Shown: piece by piece, positions 50,196 through 58,981 of the stretch
Position numbering within the stretch: the stretch's first letter is position 1
Layout of the letters: each line of letters opens with the position of its first letter
DNA from: Micromonospora andamanensis
Lineage (GTDB): Bacteria; Actinomycetota; Actinomycetes; Mycobacteriales; Micromonosporaceae
Assembly: GCF_016863495.1 (NCBI RefSeq)
Contig: NZ_BOOZ01000026.1
Location: 1 to 64,000, forward strand
DNA: 64,000 bases
Direction of reading: 5' to 3'
Program-made: the position numbers and the translations under genes
The notes under the pieces: model-generated
Database searches by the model: none
What the model saw: the letters and a program-made list of their open reading frames with translations, nothing else
What the model was told of the DNA's origin: nothing

Positions 50196-50213
50196 TGTCC
50201 ACTCCCCTCCGTA

Positions 50214-50233
50214 ACTGAAACAGACGTTTCAGT
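50214..50233. promoter_or_regulatory. TetR operator between GNAT and TetR genes
   Basis: ACTGAAAC-AGAC-GTTTCAGT is a perfect inverted repeat with 8-bp arms and a 4-base spacer. It lies 18 bases from either start codon of the divergent pair, so a bound TetR dimer would block both promoters. Confidence 0.8.
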
Positions 50234-50250
50234 GCCTGTAGGCTACGCCG

Positions 50251-50856
50251 GTGACCGTGGACCGGACAACTCCCTCCGCGCGCAAGGTCGAGCTGTTGGA
50301 GGCCGCGTACCGGTACGCCCTGGAGCACGGCCTGGCGCATCTGTCCCTGCGCCCGCTGGCCGCCGCGATCGGTTCCAGCCCGCGCGTCCTGGTCTTCCTC
50401 TTCGGCAACAAGGATGGCCTGACCCGGGCGGTCCTCGCCCGGGCCCGGGCTGATGAACTCGCGATCCTCAACCATGTCCAGACCTCCGGTGACCCGGAGG
50501 CGGCCATCGGCCTGGCCACCGCCGTCGAGCGCCTCTGGGGGTGGCTCGCCGCCGCAGAACATCAGCAACTGCTGAAACTGTGGGCTGAAACCTACGCCAC
50601 GTCGCTTGTGGAGCCTGACGGAGTGTGGGGCGGCTTCGCCGCGGCCACGGTGCGCGACTGGCTCACCGTCCTGGCCGACTGCCAGCCCCCACAGGACAGA
50701 GACAGCGCGGACGGCACGGCCCGCCGTACCCTCGCCCTGGCCGTGCTCAGGGGAGCGCTGCTCGACCTGTTGGCGACCGGGGACCGCGACCGCGTGACAG
50801 CTGCGGTCCACCACCAGCTTGCCCTCCTCCAGGACGGGGCAGCGGCACCGCGCTGA
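50251..50856 (+). CDS. TetR family transcriptional regulator
   Basis: A 201-residue TetR protein: ARKVELLEAAYRYALEHGLA, HLSLRPLAAAIGSSPRVLVF and LFGNKDGLTRAVL form the DNA-binding domain (residues 9-60). The recognition helix SSPRVLVFLFGNK is characteristic of the subgroup with C-terminal domains of the TetR_C_6/C_13 kind. GTG 50251 comes 7 bases after TAGGCT, so the message may be leaderless. It probably regulates itself and the GNAT gene. Confidence 0.9.
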   Translation: MTVDRTTPSARKVELLEAAYRYALEHGLAHLSLRPLAAAIGSSPRVLVFLFGNKDGLTRAVLARARADELAILNHVQTSGDPEAAIGLATAVERLWGWLAAAEHQQLLKLWAETYATSLVEPDGVWGGFAAATVRDWLTVLADCQPPQDRDSADGTARRTLALAVLRGALLDLLATGDRDRVTAAVHHQLALLQDGAAAPR

Positions 50857-50992
50857 GCACTCGTTGGCGAGGCGGGGCCCCGCCCTCGAACCGGTACAAC
50901 CGTCCATTTCGTGGCTCGTACTCCCCCGGGAGAGGGAGCGCTTCACCCTGGACCGGGAGGACCGGCGGCGCAGCGCCACGGAGCATCGATGC

Positions 50993-51322
50993 ATGTTCGG
51001 GCTGATCCAGCGCTGGGGGCAACAAGTCCCGCGCTGGGTGCCGGGACTGCGCAATCGACAGGTTCCGCGGCTGCTCGCGATCATCCCAGCCGCAGCGGTG
51101 GCACTCACCCTCGTCACCTACAGCGCGTTGAGCGGCGCGGTGTTCGTAGGACAGTTGCGCACGGGCGAGCTGCGCTGGTCGGACGTGCGTGAGGAGTGGG
51201 CGGTGGCGGGCACGCTGCTGGTGTTCCTCGGCTGGGGCGTGGCGCTTGGCGTCGCCACCGTCGGCTACGCCCTCGCCACCGGCCGTGGTGAGTGGCGGGT
51301 CCACCGGTACGGCCAGCGGTAG
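50993..51322 (+). CDS. Small membrane protein, possibly 5'-truncated
   Basis: A 109-residue protein with two membrane helices (LLAIIPAAAVALTLVTYSAL and AGTLLVFLGWGVALGVATVG) joined by an acidic loop. The beginning FGLIQRWGQQVPRWVPGLRN resembles the last third of larger multi-helix proteins of actinomycetes (RWGRxxPRWxP), so it could be a truncated gene. ATG 50993 is the first start near the conserved part. Two hairpins follow the stop. Confidence 0.6.
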   Translation: MFGLIQRWGQQVPRWVPGLRNRQVPRLLAIIPAAAVALTLVTYSALSGAVFVGQLRTGELRWSDVREEWAVAGTLLVFLGWGVALGVATVGYALATGRGEWRVHRYGQR

Positions 51323-51342
51323 CACATGCCGGAACATGTGCT
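51321..51342. terminator. Hairpin 1 between convergent genes
   Basis: AGCACATG pairs with CATGTGCT (8 bp) around CCGGAA, starting within the stop codon of the membrane protein gene. It is the first of two hairpins facing the end of metE. Confidence 0.55.
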
Positions 51343-51364
51343 CGATGACGTGACCGTGCAGGTC

Positions 51365-51402
51365 GAGCCGGGCGGCCCCGCTGTGGCGGGTCCGCCCGGC
51401 TC
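51365..51402. terminator. Hairpin 2, end of metE
   Basis: GAGCCGGGCGG pairs perfectly over 11 bp with CCGCCCGGCTC around a 16-base loop, 6 bases after the metE stop on the minus strand. It is the likely metE terminator. Confidence 0.75.
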
Positions 51403-51407
51403 AGATG

Positions 51408-53645
51408 TCAGTTGCCGCGGACCTCGGCGGCAGCCGCGACCAGGTGCCGCAGGGACGCCTCGACCTCGGGGTAGGCGCGGGTCTTGAGCCCGCAGTCCGG
51501 GTTGACCCACAGCCGGCCGGCCGGCACGGCCGCCACCGCGCGGCGCAGCGCCTCGACCACCTCCTCGCGCGTGGGCACCCGGGGCGAGTGGATGTCCCAC
51601 ACCCCGGGGCCGACGCCCCGGGCGTAGCCGATGGCGGCCAGGTCGTCGAGCACCTCCATCTTCGACCGGGACGCCTCGATGCTCGTGACGTCGGCGTCGA
51701 GAGCGTCGATGGCGTGGATCACCTCGCCGAACTCCGAGTAGCACAGGTGAGTGTGGATCTGGGTGTCGTCGGCGACGCCGCTGGTGGCCAGCCGGAACGC
51801 GCCGACGGCCCAGTCCAGGTACGCCTTCTGGTCGCCGCTGCGCAGCGGCAGCGTCTCGCGTAGCGCAGGTTCGTCGACCTGGATGACCCGGATACCGGCG
51901 GCCTCCAGGTCGCGGCACTCGTCCCGCAGGGCCAGCGCGACCTGGTCGGCGGTGTCCGCGAGAGACTGGTCGGTACGGACGAACGACCAGGCCAGGATGG
52001 TGACCGGGCCGGTGAGCATGCCCTTCACCGGTCTGCTGGTCAGTGACTGCGCGTAGGTGGACCATTCGACTGTCATAGCTGCCTTGCGGGCCACGTCGCC
52101 GTAGATGATCGGCGGGCGTACGCAGCGGGAACCGTACGACTGCACCCAGCCGTGCCGCGTGGCGGCGAAGCCGTCGAGCTGCTCGCCGAAGTACTGCACC
52201 ATGTCGTTGCGTTCCGGTTCCCCGTGCACGAGCACGTCCAGGCCCAGCTGTTCCTGCAACCGGATGACCTGCTCCACCTCCGCGCGCATCCGGTCGGCGT
52301 AGCCGGCGTCGTCGAGACTGCCGGCCCGGTGCGCGGCGCGGGCCCTACGCAGCTCGGCGGTCTGCGGGAACGACCCGATCGTGGTGGTCGGCAGCTCCGG
52401 CAGACCCAACCGTTCCTGCTGGCGGGCGGCCCGGGTGGGGTAGGTACCACGCTGCCGGTCGGTGGGGCGCAGCGCGGCCAGGCGGCCACGTACGTCGTCG
52501 TGACGCCACTCGGCCGGGGCGGCCGGCAGCGGCGCGGGGAGCGCTGTGGTGCCGTCGCGCAGCGCGCGGCCGAGCATGACGACCTCGTCGACCTTCTGCC
52601 GGGCGAACGCCAGCCGCTCGGACAACCGGGGGTCGAGGTGGGTCTCGACGGACAGGTCGACCGGGACGTGCAGCAACGAGCAGGACGAGGAGACGGCCAC
52701 GTGGTCGGCCAGTCCGGCGACAGTCGCACCGGCCGCGACAGCGGCCCGCAGGTCGGTACGCCAGATGTTCCGACCGTCGACCAGGCCGGCGACGACGGCC
52801 TTGCCGCCCAGTGGTCCGGCGGCGGCGAGGCGGTGGAGGTTGCCCGGTCCGGCGACCAGGTCCAGACCGACGGCGTCGACAGGGGTGTCCAGCAGGGCCG
52901 GGAGCGCGTCGCCGAGGTCACCGAAGTAGGTCGCCACGAAGATCCGCGGCCGGTGGGCGAGCTCACCAAGCCGGGTGTAGGCGCGGCGCAGGGCGTCGAT
53001 CTCGGCCGGGGTCCGGTCGGCGACGTAGCCCGGCTCGTCGAGCTGCACCCAGCCGACGCCCGCGTCGGCCAGGGCGGCGAGCATCCGGGCGTACGTCCCG
53101 ACCAGGTCGTCGAGGCGGGCGAAGGGCTCCTCCCCCTTGGCCAGCAGCAGGAACGTGGCGGGCCCGACGAACACCGGCCGGGTGGTGATGCCCAGCTCCC
53201 GGGCCTCGGCGTACTCGCCGAGCGCCTTCACCGGGTTGGCGGTGAAGACGGTGTCGGGGTCGATCTCCGGCACCAGGTAGTGGTAGTTGGTGTCGAACCA
53301 CTTCGTCAGCTCCAGCGCCGGCTCGGCGTCGACACCGCGCGCCATCGCGAAGTAGGTGTCCAGCGTGGACAGGCCCAGCCGGGTGAACCGGGTCGGGACC
53401 GCGCCGACGGCAACGGCGGTGTCGAGCATGTGGTCGTAGTAGGAGAAGGTGTTCGACGGGATCGCGTCGAGGCGGGCGTCGCGCAGCGTCCGCCACACCT
53501 GCGCCCGCAGGCCGGCGGCGGTGCTGTGCAACGCCTCGGCGTCGATGGTGCCGGCCCAGTACGCCTCGACCGCCTTCTTCAGCTCCCGACTGGCACCGAT
53601 GCGTGGATAGCCGAGCACTGTGCTCTGCCCGAATGCGGAACTCAC
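51408..53645 (-). CDS. metE: Cobalamin-independent methionine synthase
   Basis: A 745-residue MetE that transfers the methyl group of 5-methyltetrahydropteroyl-triglutamate to homocysteine. The N-terminal barrel is seen in VLGYPRIGASRELKKAVEAY and YHYLVPEIDPDT, the C-terminal catalytic barrel in TTTIGSFPQT, MLTGPVTILAWSF and VIQVDEPALRE. Zinc ligands: His and Cys in HTHLCYSEF, Glu in EASRSKME, Cys in NPDCGLKTR. GTG 53645 has GGAAGGA upstream; the longer frame crosses the leader. A cobalamin riboswitch precedes it, so expression falls when B12 is present, implying that a B12-dependent MetH exists elsewhere. Confidence 0.97.
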   Translation of the reverse strand: MSSAFGQSTVLGYPRIGASRELKKAVEAYWAGTIDAEALHSTAAGLRAQVWRTLRDARLDAIPSNTFSYYDHMLDTAVAVGAVPTRFTRLGLSTLDTYFAMARGVDAEPALELTKWFDTNYHYLVPEIDPDTVFTANPVKALGEYAEARELGITTRPVFVGPATFLLLAKGEEPFARLDDLVGTYARMLAALADAGVGWVQLDEPGYVADRTPAEIDALRRAYTRLGELAHRPRIFVATYFGDLGDALPALLDTPVDAVGLDLVAGPGNLHRLAAAGPLGGKAVVAGLVDGRNIWRTDLRAAVAAGATVAGLADHVAVSSSCSLLHVPVDLSVETHLDPRLSERLAFARQKVDEVVMLGRALRDGTTALPAPLPAAPAEWRHDDVRGRLAALRPTDRQRGTYPTRAARQQERLGLPELPTTTIGSFPQTAELRRARAAHRAGSLDDAGYADRMRAEVEQVIRLQEQLGLDVLVHGEPERNDMVQYFGEQLDGFAATRHGWVQSYGSRCVRPPIIYGDVARKAAMTVEWSTYAQSLTSRPVKGMLTGPVTILAWSFVRTDQSLADTADQVALALRDECRDLEAAGIRVIQVDEPALRETLPLRSGDQKAYLDWAVGAFRLATSGVADDTQIHTHLCYSEFGEVIHAIDALDADVTSIEASRSKMEVLDDLAAIGYARGVGPGVWDIHSPRVPTREEVVEALRRAVAAVPAGRLWVNPDCGLKTRAYPEVEASLRHLVAAAAEVRGN

Positions 53646-53770
53646 CAAGGGGGTCCTTCCCTCGAAGTGTCCGGCGGACACGGGTAGGGGAAGGCGGGTA
53701 CGGGTCAGGTACCGGCTTCCGCCCTGGCCCTCCCGAGAGGCCGCCGGCGGCGCACACCGGCGGCGTGCGC

Positions 53771-53958
53771 AGCACTGGCAGGTCTTCGGACTCGTGGGCA
53801 TGACACCAGGTCGCCTACTGGCCGTCGCTTCCCAGACCTCGCGGTCCAGTGCTCTGTTGACGGCTGTCGTTCCCACTCACCGCTGCGGGGCAGCCCCGGA
53901 TTCACACCGGGTTCCCTCTTACGACGTCCCACCCTCACGGCCGGGACGCACCAGCACC
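53771..53958 (-). ncRNA. Cobalamin riboswitch upstream of metE
   Basis: On the minus strand the conserved core is complete: GGGAACCCGGTGTGAATC, GGGGCTGCCCCGCAGCGGTG, GAGTGGGAACGACAGCCGTC, CTGGACCGCGAGGTCTGGGA, and the B12 box side ending GACCTGCCAGTGC. GTGCTGG at the 5' side and CCAGTGC at the 3' side form P1. A GCGCAC/GTGCGC hairpin follows (53749-53769) before the start codon at 53645 and could be part of the expression platform. It represses metE when adenosylcobalamin binds. Confidence 0.95.
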
Positions 53959-54040
53959 ACAGGCCATCGTACGGGCCGGAGCTGCCCGACCGGTCGGGAG
54001 TGTCCGAGGTACGGGACGGCGTACGCCGATGGACGGCAGG

Positions 54041-54526
54041 CTACGGCCGGGTGGACGAGAGCGACGTCCCCACCGTACGCACCGCAGTGGACGACAGCCT
54101 GCTCAGTTCCGGCTGCGCGGGCAGGAACACGGTGGGTACACCCAGCGACTGGTTCATCGCGGCGAGCCGGTACTCGGCCTGAAGGTCGCTCGAGTCACGC
54201 ACGCCGCGCACGATCACTCCTATCCGGTGGCGACGGCAGTAGGTGGCGGTCAGTCCGCGCCAGGCCACGACGGTGACGGAGGTCCATTCGACAGGCAGCG
54301 CAGCCCGGACGAGGGCTGCTCGTTCCTGTTCGTCGACGTCCGGGTGTTTGCCGCTGTTGACCGCGACGAGCACGACAACGTCGTCGAAGAGGGCGCGGGC
54401 CCTGCCCACCACGTTCAGGTGCCCGGCGGTGAAGGGATCGAAGCTGCCCGGGTAGACGGCTCGTACGGGTACCCGAACGGGGGTTTGCGCCGACGCGGGT
54501 GGCCCGGCGGATGGTTCGGCTGTCAC
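54041..54526 (-). CDS. CoaD-like nucleotidyltransferase
   Basis: A 161-residue phosphopantetheine adenylyltransferase-like protein: AVYPGSFDPFTAGHLNVVGR (the TxGH motif), VVVLVAVNSGKHPDVDEQER, GVIVRGVRDSSDLQAEYRLA followed by AMNQSLG, and PELSRLSSTAVRTVG. The reaction in CoaD is transfer of AMP from ATP to 4'-phosphopantetheine. The first 20 residues are an extra Pro/Ala-rich extension. It overlaps the DUF6817 gene by 4 bases and lacks the usual CoaD neighbours (rsmD, rpmF), so it is probably a second, specialised copy. Confidence 0.85.
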   Translation of the reverse strand: MTAEPSAGPPASAQTPVRVPVRAVYPGSFDPFTAGHLNVVGRARALFDDVVVLVAVNSGKHPDVDEQERAALVRAALPVEWTSVTVVAWRGLTATYCRRHRIGVIVRGVRDSSDLQAEYRLAAMNQSLGVPTVFLPAQPELSRLSSTAVRTVGTSLSSTRP

Positions 54527-55056
54527 GGCCCGAGGACCCGCTGCGCGTCGCGGATGACCTGCTCAGAGGCGAGTGGCGCCCAGGAGGCGAACACTCCTCG
54601 AAAGTAGCTGCCGTAGCGGGCCGCCACCGTCGGATCGTGCTCGATGACGTCCAGTTCATTGACGATGCTCAGGTCCATGAGGGACCGGAGCTGAGCCGGC
54701 TTCGGCGTTCTCGCCCGCCCTGCGAAACGGTCGAACACCTGGCCGGTCTGCGCCAGCTCCGGCCAGCTGCGTCCGCGGTCGCAGGCACCGTACAGGTAGA
54801 CGAGCTCCTCGGCGTCAGCCCCGACAAGGTCGCGCAGTACGGCGCGATCGGCCCGATCAAGCAGGGCGAGGTCGAACCCGTCGGTGCCGTAGACGGCATG
54901 GGTGAGACCTGCGGCCTGCGTCTCACCACCGCAGCCGAGCACCGCCAGTCGGTCGCTGACCCGACACAGGTGGGCGTACAGGTTGCCCCCGGGGTGCGCG
55001 ATCTGCTCCGCCCCAAGCCGGCGGAGCCAGCCCCGCACGCCTTCGTCGGTGCCCAT
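54523..55056 (-). CDS. DUF6817 domain protein coupled to CoaD-like gene
   Basis: A 177-residue protein: GWLRRLGAEQIAHPGGNLYA, HLCRVSDRLAVLGCGGETQA, AGLTHAVYGTDGFDLALLDR, and AEELVYLYGACDRG. Conserved His, Asp and Cys residues suggest an HD-domain-like metal-binding hydrolase fold (DUF6817). The downstream CoaD-like gene starts within its stop. ATG 55056 is chosen because the frame above is non-coding. The two proteins may act together on a nucleotide-like metabolite; this is an inference from the coupling. Confidence 0.8.
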   Translation of the reverse strand: MGTDEGVRGWLRRLGAEQIAHPGGNLYAHLCRVSDRLAVLGCGGETQAAGLTHAVYGTDGFDLALLDRADRAVLRDLVGADAEELVYLYGACDRGRSWPELAQTGQVFDRFAGRARTPKPAQLRSLMDLSIVNELDVIEHDPTVAARYGSYFRGVFASWAPLASEQVIRDAQRVLGP

Positions 55057-55219
55057 GGCCCGACTGTAGGTATCGGCTGTCGAATCCGCTGGCCCCTCGG
55101 GTGGGCAATATGTCACAGCGCCATGAGCGCCGGAACCCGGGAAGAGCTTGACGCCCCGAGTCTCATCGAGCATGGTCGATTGGCATCGACTTTCGGATGC
55201 TCCGACACGGGGAGGACTG

Positions 55220-55774
55220 ATGAAAGCTTCCGTCACCACCGCCCTGGCTGCGGCCCTGCTGGTGCTGACCACGGCAAGCGCACCCTACGGCCCGCCGGCC
55301 GCCGACCAGCCCTGCGCCGGGCAGATCCACCCGAACCCGGGGTTCGAGCGTGGCACCACCGGCTGGGAAGCCGGACCTCGCATCGTGGTGCTCGGCGACG
55401 CGGCCCGGCCGGCACACCACGGCCGCGCGTACGCCACCTTCGCCGGGCTGGACGTGACCCGTACCGACCTGCTGCGCAGCACCGTCACGGTGCCGGCCAA
55501 CTGCGACCTGACGGTGCGCTTCTGGGTCCGGACCACCACCACCGAGACCATGCGTGGCGACTACCTGAACGTCGGGCTGGCGGTCACCGGGATACCGCCG
55601 AAGACGAGGTTCTCGCTGGCCTTCGACGGTGGGTCGCAGTGGCGGCAGTACAGCATGTCGTCCGGGACCGCGACGACCGAGCGCACCGCGACGGCCAGCT
55701 TCCTCTCCAGCGAGACGGCCGGCAACGGGGTCACCACCTTCGATGTCGACGACGTGACCTTCACGTTGAGCTGA
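55220..55774 (+). CDS. Secreted carbohydrate-binding-like protein
   Basis: A 184-residue exported protein with a signal peptide (MKASVTTALAAALLVLTTAS, cleavage expected after about residue 21). The mature part looks like a galactose-binding jelly roll: HPNPGFERGTTGWEAGPRIV, LDVTRTDLLRSTVTVPANCD, LTVRFWVRTTTTETMRGDYL and TTFDVDDVTFTLS. Such modules bind sugars or peptides outside the cell. GGAGG lies 4 bases before ATG 55220. No catalytic residue pattern is visible; alone on its strand. Confidence 0.8.
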   Translation: MKASVTTALAAALLVLTTASAPYGPPAADQPCAGQIHPNPGFERGTTGWEAGPRIVVLGDAARPAHHGRAYATFAGLDVTRTDLLRSTVTVPANCDLTVRFWVRTTTTETMRGDYLNVGLAVTGIPPKTRFSLAFDGGSQWRQYSMSSGTATTERTATASFLSSETAGNGVTTFDVDDVTFTLS

Positions 55775-55816
55775 CCACCGGTAGGCACCCAGCCGGCCGC
55801 CCGCCACCTGTGACGC

Positions 55817-56458
55817 CTACGGGTGGAGCAGGAGGGCTTCGGCTGCCACCGGTCGGAAGCCGGCCGCCTGGAAGGCACGTATGCTGCCGGCGTTGCCGGC
55901 GGCCTGCTGCGCCCAGACAGGCTGGCCGTCGGGCACCAGATGCCGGGCGGCCGTCGCCAGTGCCCGCCCGAGGCCCCGGTGGCGATGCCCCTCGTCGACC
56001 TCGACAGCCGTTTCCCAGCGGCCTGCCACACCGCGGCCGAGGATGACCAGCCCACCCTCGGCCGCCCAGACCCGGAGGTCATCACGACGCTTCCGTGCCC
56101 TGACCTGACGTGGATGATCCGCGCCCGCAGTTTCTTCCAGCTTCAGTTGGGGCTCACCGGCGAGCGGGCTCGCCACCGTCAAGAGGTCGATCGTGTCCAT
56201 CGAGCGCCGGGTGCGGTGGAGCAGCGCACTCAGGAAGGCCGGATTCATCGCGGCCGCCAGGGCGTCGCAGTCGAGAGCAGCCAGGGTGCGGCGCACCCAC
56301 AGCGGGTCCTCGTCGGTGAAGATCACGGAATGGGCGGTGAATGCGACGACTCCGGCGTCGCGGCTGCTTGGCTGTGGCACCACGGTGATACCGCCGTCCG
56401 GTGCCGGGAAATGCCCCTGGGCTGCCGCATCGAGGATGTCGGCCAATTCGCTGCCCAT
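55817..56458 (-). CDS. GNAT acetyltransferase
   Basis: A 213-residue protein with a C-terminal GNAT domain: GGLVILGRGVAGRWETAVEV, DEGHRHRGLGRALATAARHL (acetyl-CoA loop), WAQQAAGNAGSIRAFQAAGF. The N-terminal half (GGITVVPQPSSRDAGVVAFT) resembles the degenerate GNAT half found in related proteins of Streptomyces. AAAGGA is 7 bases before ATG 56458. Substrate unknown. Confidence 0.87.
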   Translation of the reverse strand: MGSELADILDAAAQGHFPAPDGGITVVPQPSSRDAGVVAFTAHSVIFTDEDPLWVRRTLAALDCDALAAAMNPAFLSALLHRTRRSMDTIDLLTVASPLAGEPQLKLEETAGADHPRQVRARKRRDDLRVWAAEGGLVILGRGVAGRWETAVEVDEGHRHRGLGRALATAARHLVPDGQPVWAQQAAGNAGSIRAFQAAGFRPVAAEALLLHP

Positions 56459-56579
56459 GATGATCCTTTCCGACTCCGGCGGTCCCCACGGTCGGTCCCG
56501 ACAGCTTCCCGAGCATGCCAGCTTCGCGGTGACCATGATGCCCCGTGAACTCACCGCGAGCGCCCGTGCTTCCAGGTGG

Positions 56580-58187
56580 TCAGCCCGCGATGGTCTCGGT
56601 GGCTTCGGTTTCCCCGACCGGCACGGCGGGGCTGCGCTCGGGTCCACGGGCCAGGACGACGAGGAACATGGCGGCCATGACGGCGACGCCCACCAGCATG
56701 GCCTGCCGCCACCCGTCGACGAATGCGTGCTGCGCGGCGTGGACCACCTGCGAGCTGTGGGAGCTGGCGTCCCTGGCCGCGTCCAGGGCGTTGGCGATTC
56801 CGGCCCGGGCGGTGCCGGCGGTGTCCACGGGGACGCCGTGCAGCTTGTCGTCGATGGAGTTGCGGTAGCCGGCGGACAGCAGCGCGCCGAGCATGGCGAC
56901 GCCGAGGGCGGTGCCGAACTCGCGGGTGATGTCGTTGAGTGCGGAGGCCACGCCCTGCTTGGCAGCGGGTAGGGCGCTGGTGATCGCCTCGGTGGAGGGT
57001 GTCATCGCGAAGCCCATGCCGACGCCCATCGCGAGCATGCCGGGCAGGACGGAGCGGTAGCCGCCGTCCACGGAGACGACCACGGCCATGAGCGTCAGAC
57101 CGATCCCACCCAGCGCGATGCCGAGAGCCATCGTCGCTCGCGGGCCGATGCGGACGGCCAACCGAGGGGCCAGCGCGGACGTCATCATCATCGCCACCGC
57201 CATCGGCATCATCGCGAGTGTGGACAGCAGTCCCGACCAGCCGAGCACGGCCTGGAAGAACGGGAAGAGAACCACGGCGATGCCGGCCTGGACGCCGAAG
57301 ACCACCAGGAGCGTGAGCGAACCGCCGGCCAGCCCTCGCTCACGGAACAGGCGGACGTCCAGGAGTGCGGCGTCCCGGCGCCGCAGTTCCCAGATCACGA
57401 ACGTGACAAGTGCCGCGAAACCGACGAGGAGGCTGGCCACCGTGACGGGGTCGCTCCAGCCGCGTTCCGGTCCCTCGTGCAGCACGTAGATGAGCCCGAC
57501 CACGGCCACGCTGGAGGTCAGCGCGCCGATCAGGTCGAAGGGGTGGCCCGAGTGCTCGCGGGAGTCGGGCACCGACCTCATCGCCATGGCCAGAGCCACG
57601 ATGACAAGTGACACGGGCAGGACGAACAGCCAGCGCCAGGAGGCCACATCGACGAGCAGGGCGGAGAGGAACATGCCGAGGACGCCACCGCCCCCGGCGA
57701 TGCCGGTCCACACGCCGATCGCCTTGCCCCGTTCCTCTACCGGAAACGTGGAGGTGATCACGGCGAGGGTGATCGGCATGATCATCGCTGCGCTGACGCC
57801 GCTGAGCATGCTTGCCGCGAGCATGGTCTCGGCGTTCGGAGCCAGGCCCGCCGCGACGCTCGCGACACCGAACACGACAAGTCCGGCAATCAGCATGGGC
57901 CGGCGGCCCAACCGGTCGCCCAGAGCGCCGAGCGGGAGCAGCAGCGCGGCCAGGGTGAGGGTGTAGCTGTTGATGATCCACAGGACGGTGGTCTGTGCGG
58001 CGTCGAAGTCGACAGCGAGGTGGGTCTGGGCCACGTTCAGGCCCGAGACGGAGGCGATGACGGCCATCAGGGCGACGGAGACCGCGATCAGGATCATCCG
58101 CAGCTGACGTGCGTAGGGTGCGCCTGCGCCGACCGCGGCGTCGCCCCGCGCCGTGGTGGTCAGCGGTGCCGGCTGGTGAGTACTCAT
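56580..58187 (-). CDS. DHA2-family MFS drug exporter
   Basis: A 535-residue MFS transporter with 14 predicted helices, EmrB/QacA type. The signature after helix 2 is GDRLGRRPMLIAG; GIAGGGGVLGMFLSALLVDV is the motif C-like stretch of antiporters in helix 5 and marks a drug/H+ exporter. The N-terminus (about 25 residues) is cytoplasmic. ATG 58187. It faces an XRE-cupin regulator whose operator lies between; the pair is a typical self-regulated efflux unit. The drug is unknown. Confidence 0.92.
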   Translation of the reverse strand: MSTHQPAPLTTTARGDAAVGAGAPYARQLRMILIAVSVALMAVIASVSGLNVAQTHLAVDFDAAQTTVLWIINSYTLTLAALLLPLGALGDRLGRRPMLIAGLVVFGVASVAAGLAPNAETMLAASMLSGVSAAMIMPITLAVITSTFPVEERGKAIGVWTGIAGGGGVLGMFLSALLVDVASWRWLFVLPVSLVIVALAMAMRSVPDSREHSGHPFDLIGALTSSVAVVGLIYVLHEGPERGWSDPVTVASLLVGFAALVTFVIWELRRRDAALLDVRLFRERGLAGGSLTLLVVFGVQAGIAVVLFPFFQAVLGWSGLLSTLAMMPMAVAMMMTSALAPRLAVRIGPRATMALGIALGGIGLTLMAVVVSVDGGYRSVLPGMLAMGVGMGFAMTPSTEAITSALPAAKQGVASALNDITREFGTALGVAMLGALLSAGYRNSIDDKLHGVPVDTAGTARAGIANALDAARDASSHSSQVVHAAQHAFVDGWRQAMLVGVAVMAAMFLVVLARGPERSPAVPVGETEATETIAG

Positions 58188-58255
58188 GGATTCCTCTCCG
58201 CAAGGGCAGCGGCCCGGCCTGGTTCGGCTGGGTCCGGCACGACGCTAACCACGAG

Positions 58256-58270
58256 ATGCCCGAGGGGCAT
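58256..58270. promoter_or_regulatory. Operator overlapping regulator promoter
   Basis: ATGCCC-GAG-GGGCAT is an inverted repeat with 6-bp arms; it overlaps the -10 candidate TACGAT (58270-58275) of the XRE-cupin gene, whose ATG is at 58283. Autoregulation with a leaderless transcript is likely. Confidence 0.65.
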
Positions 58271-58282
58271 ACGATGTTGCCC

Positions 58283-58864
58283 ATGACGCAAGACGATGAT
58301 GATCTGGACAGCCTCGTACGCAAACGGATCCGTGCGCTACGGGTCGCCCAGGGGTGGTCCCTGGAAGAACTGGCCACCCGGGCCCGACTCAGTCAGTCCT
58401 CGCTGAGCCGCATCGAGAACGGCCAGCGCCGGCTCGCCCTGGACCAGCTCGTCACGCTCGCGCGCGCCCTGGACACCACCCTGGACCAGCTTGTGGAGAC
58501 CGCCTCCGACGACATCGTCACCAGCCCGATGATCGACAGCGCCCACGGACTGATGCGCTGGCCCATCAAGGCCGACCCGGGCATGACTGTCGTCCGGCAG
58601 CGGATGACCCAGCCACCACCGGACAATCCGGCGCGCATGCGCGCCCACCCCGGACGTGAATGGCTCGTGGTCCTGTCCGGCACGGCGGTCCTGATGCTGG
58701 GCCATCGCCGCTTCCGCCTGGAGACCAACCAGGCCGCCGAATTCCCGACCATGCTGCCCCACGCCATCGGCGCGGACGGCGGTCCGTGCGAGATCCTGGG
58801 CATCTTCGACCGCGACGCCCGCCGTGGACACCAGCAGCGCGAGAGCGAGAACCCGCAACGGTGA
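58283..58864 (+). CDS. XRE-cupin transcriptional regulator
   Basis: A 193-residue regulator with an N-terminal Cro/C1 domain (SLVRKRIRALRVAQGWSLEE, LATRARLSQSSLSRIENGQR) and a C-terminal cupin sensor (RAHPGREWLVVLSGTAVLML, GHRRFRLETNQAAEFPTMLP). It binds small ligands through the cupin and represses the MFS gene opposite. ATG 58283 lies 7 bases after the -10. Its cupin lacks the full set of metal-binding His. Confidence 0.92.
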   Translation: MTQDDDDLDSLVRKRIRALRVAQGWSLEELATRARLSQSSLSRIENGQRRLALDQLVTLARALDTTLDQLVETASDDIVTSPMIDSAHGLMRWPIKADPGMTVVRQRMTQPPPDNPARMRAHPGREWLVVLSGTAVLMLGHRRFRLETNQAAEFPTMLPHAIGADGGPCEILGIFDRDARRGHQQRESENPQR

Positions 58865-58941
58865 CGGCCTGGCGCGCCGCCCGACGGCGGTTCTTGCGTG
58901 TCAGGCTGCTCTTTCACCAATCGTCTTGCGTAATCGGAAAG

Positions 58942-58966
58942 CGATCATGCCGCAGCCGCATGATCG
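58942..58966. promoter_or_regulatory. Inverted repeat upstream of methyltransferase
   Basis: CGATCATGC and GCATGATCG are perfect 9-bp arms with a 7-base spacer, just upstream of TAATGT (58970-58975), the likely -10 of the methyltransferase gene whose ATG is at 58982 (leaderless layout). It is probably an operator; the regulator is unknown, with the XRE-cupin protein as a candidate. Confidence 0.6.
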
Positions 58967-58981
58967 TCCTAATGTCGCGGT

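Noticed and set aside
52152..53687. 511-residue plus-strand open frame
   Set aside because: It is a GC-driven shadow of metE; metE motifs and zinc ligands are on the minus strand.
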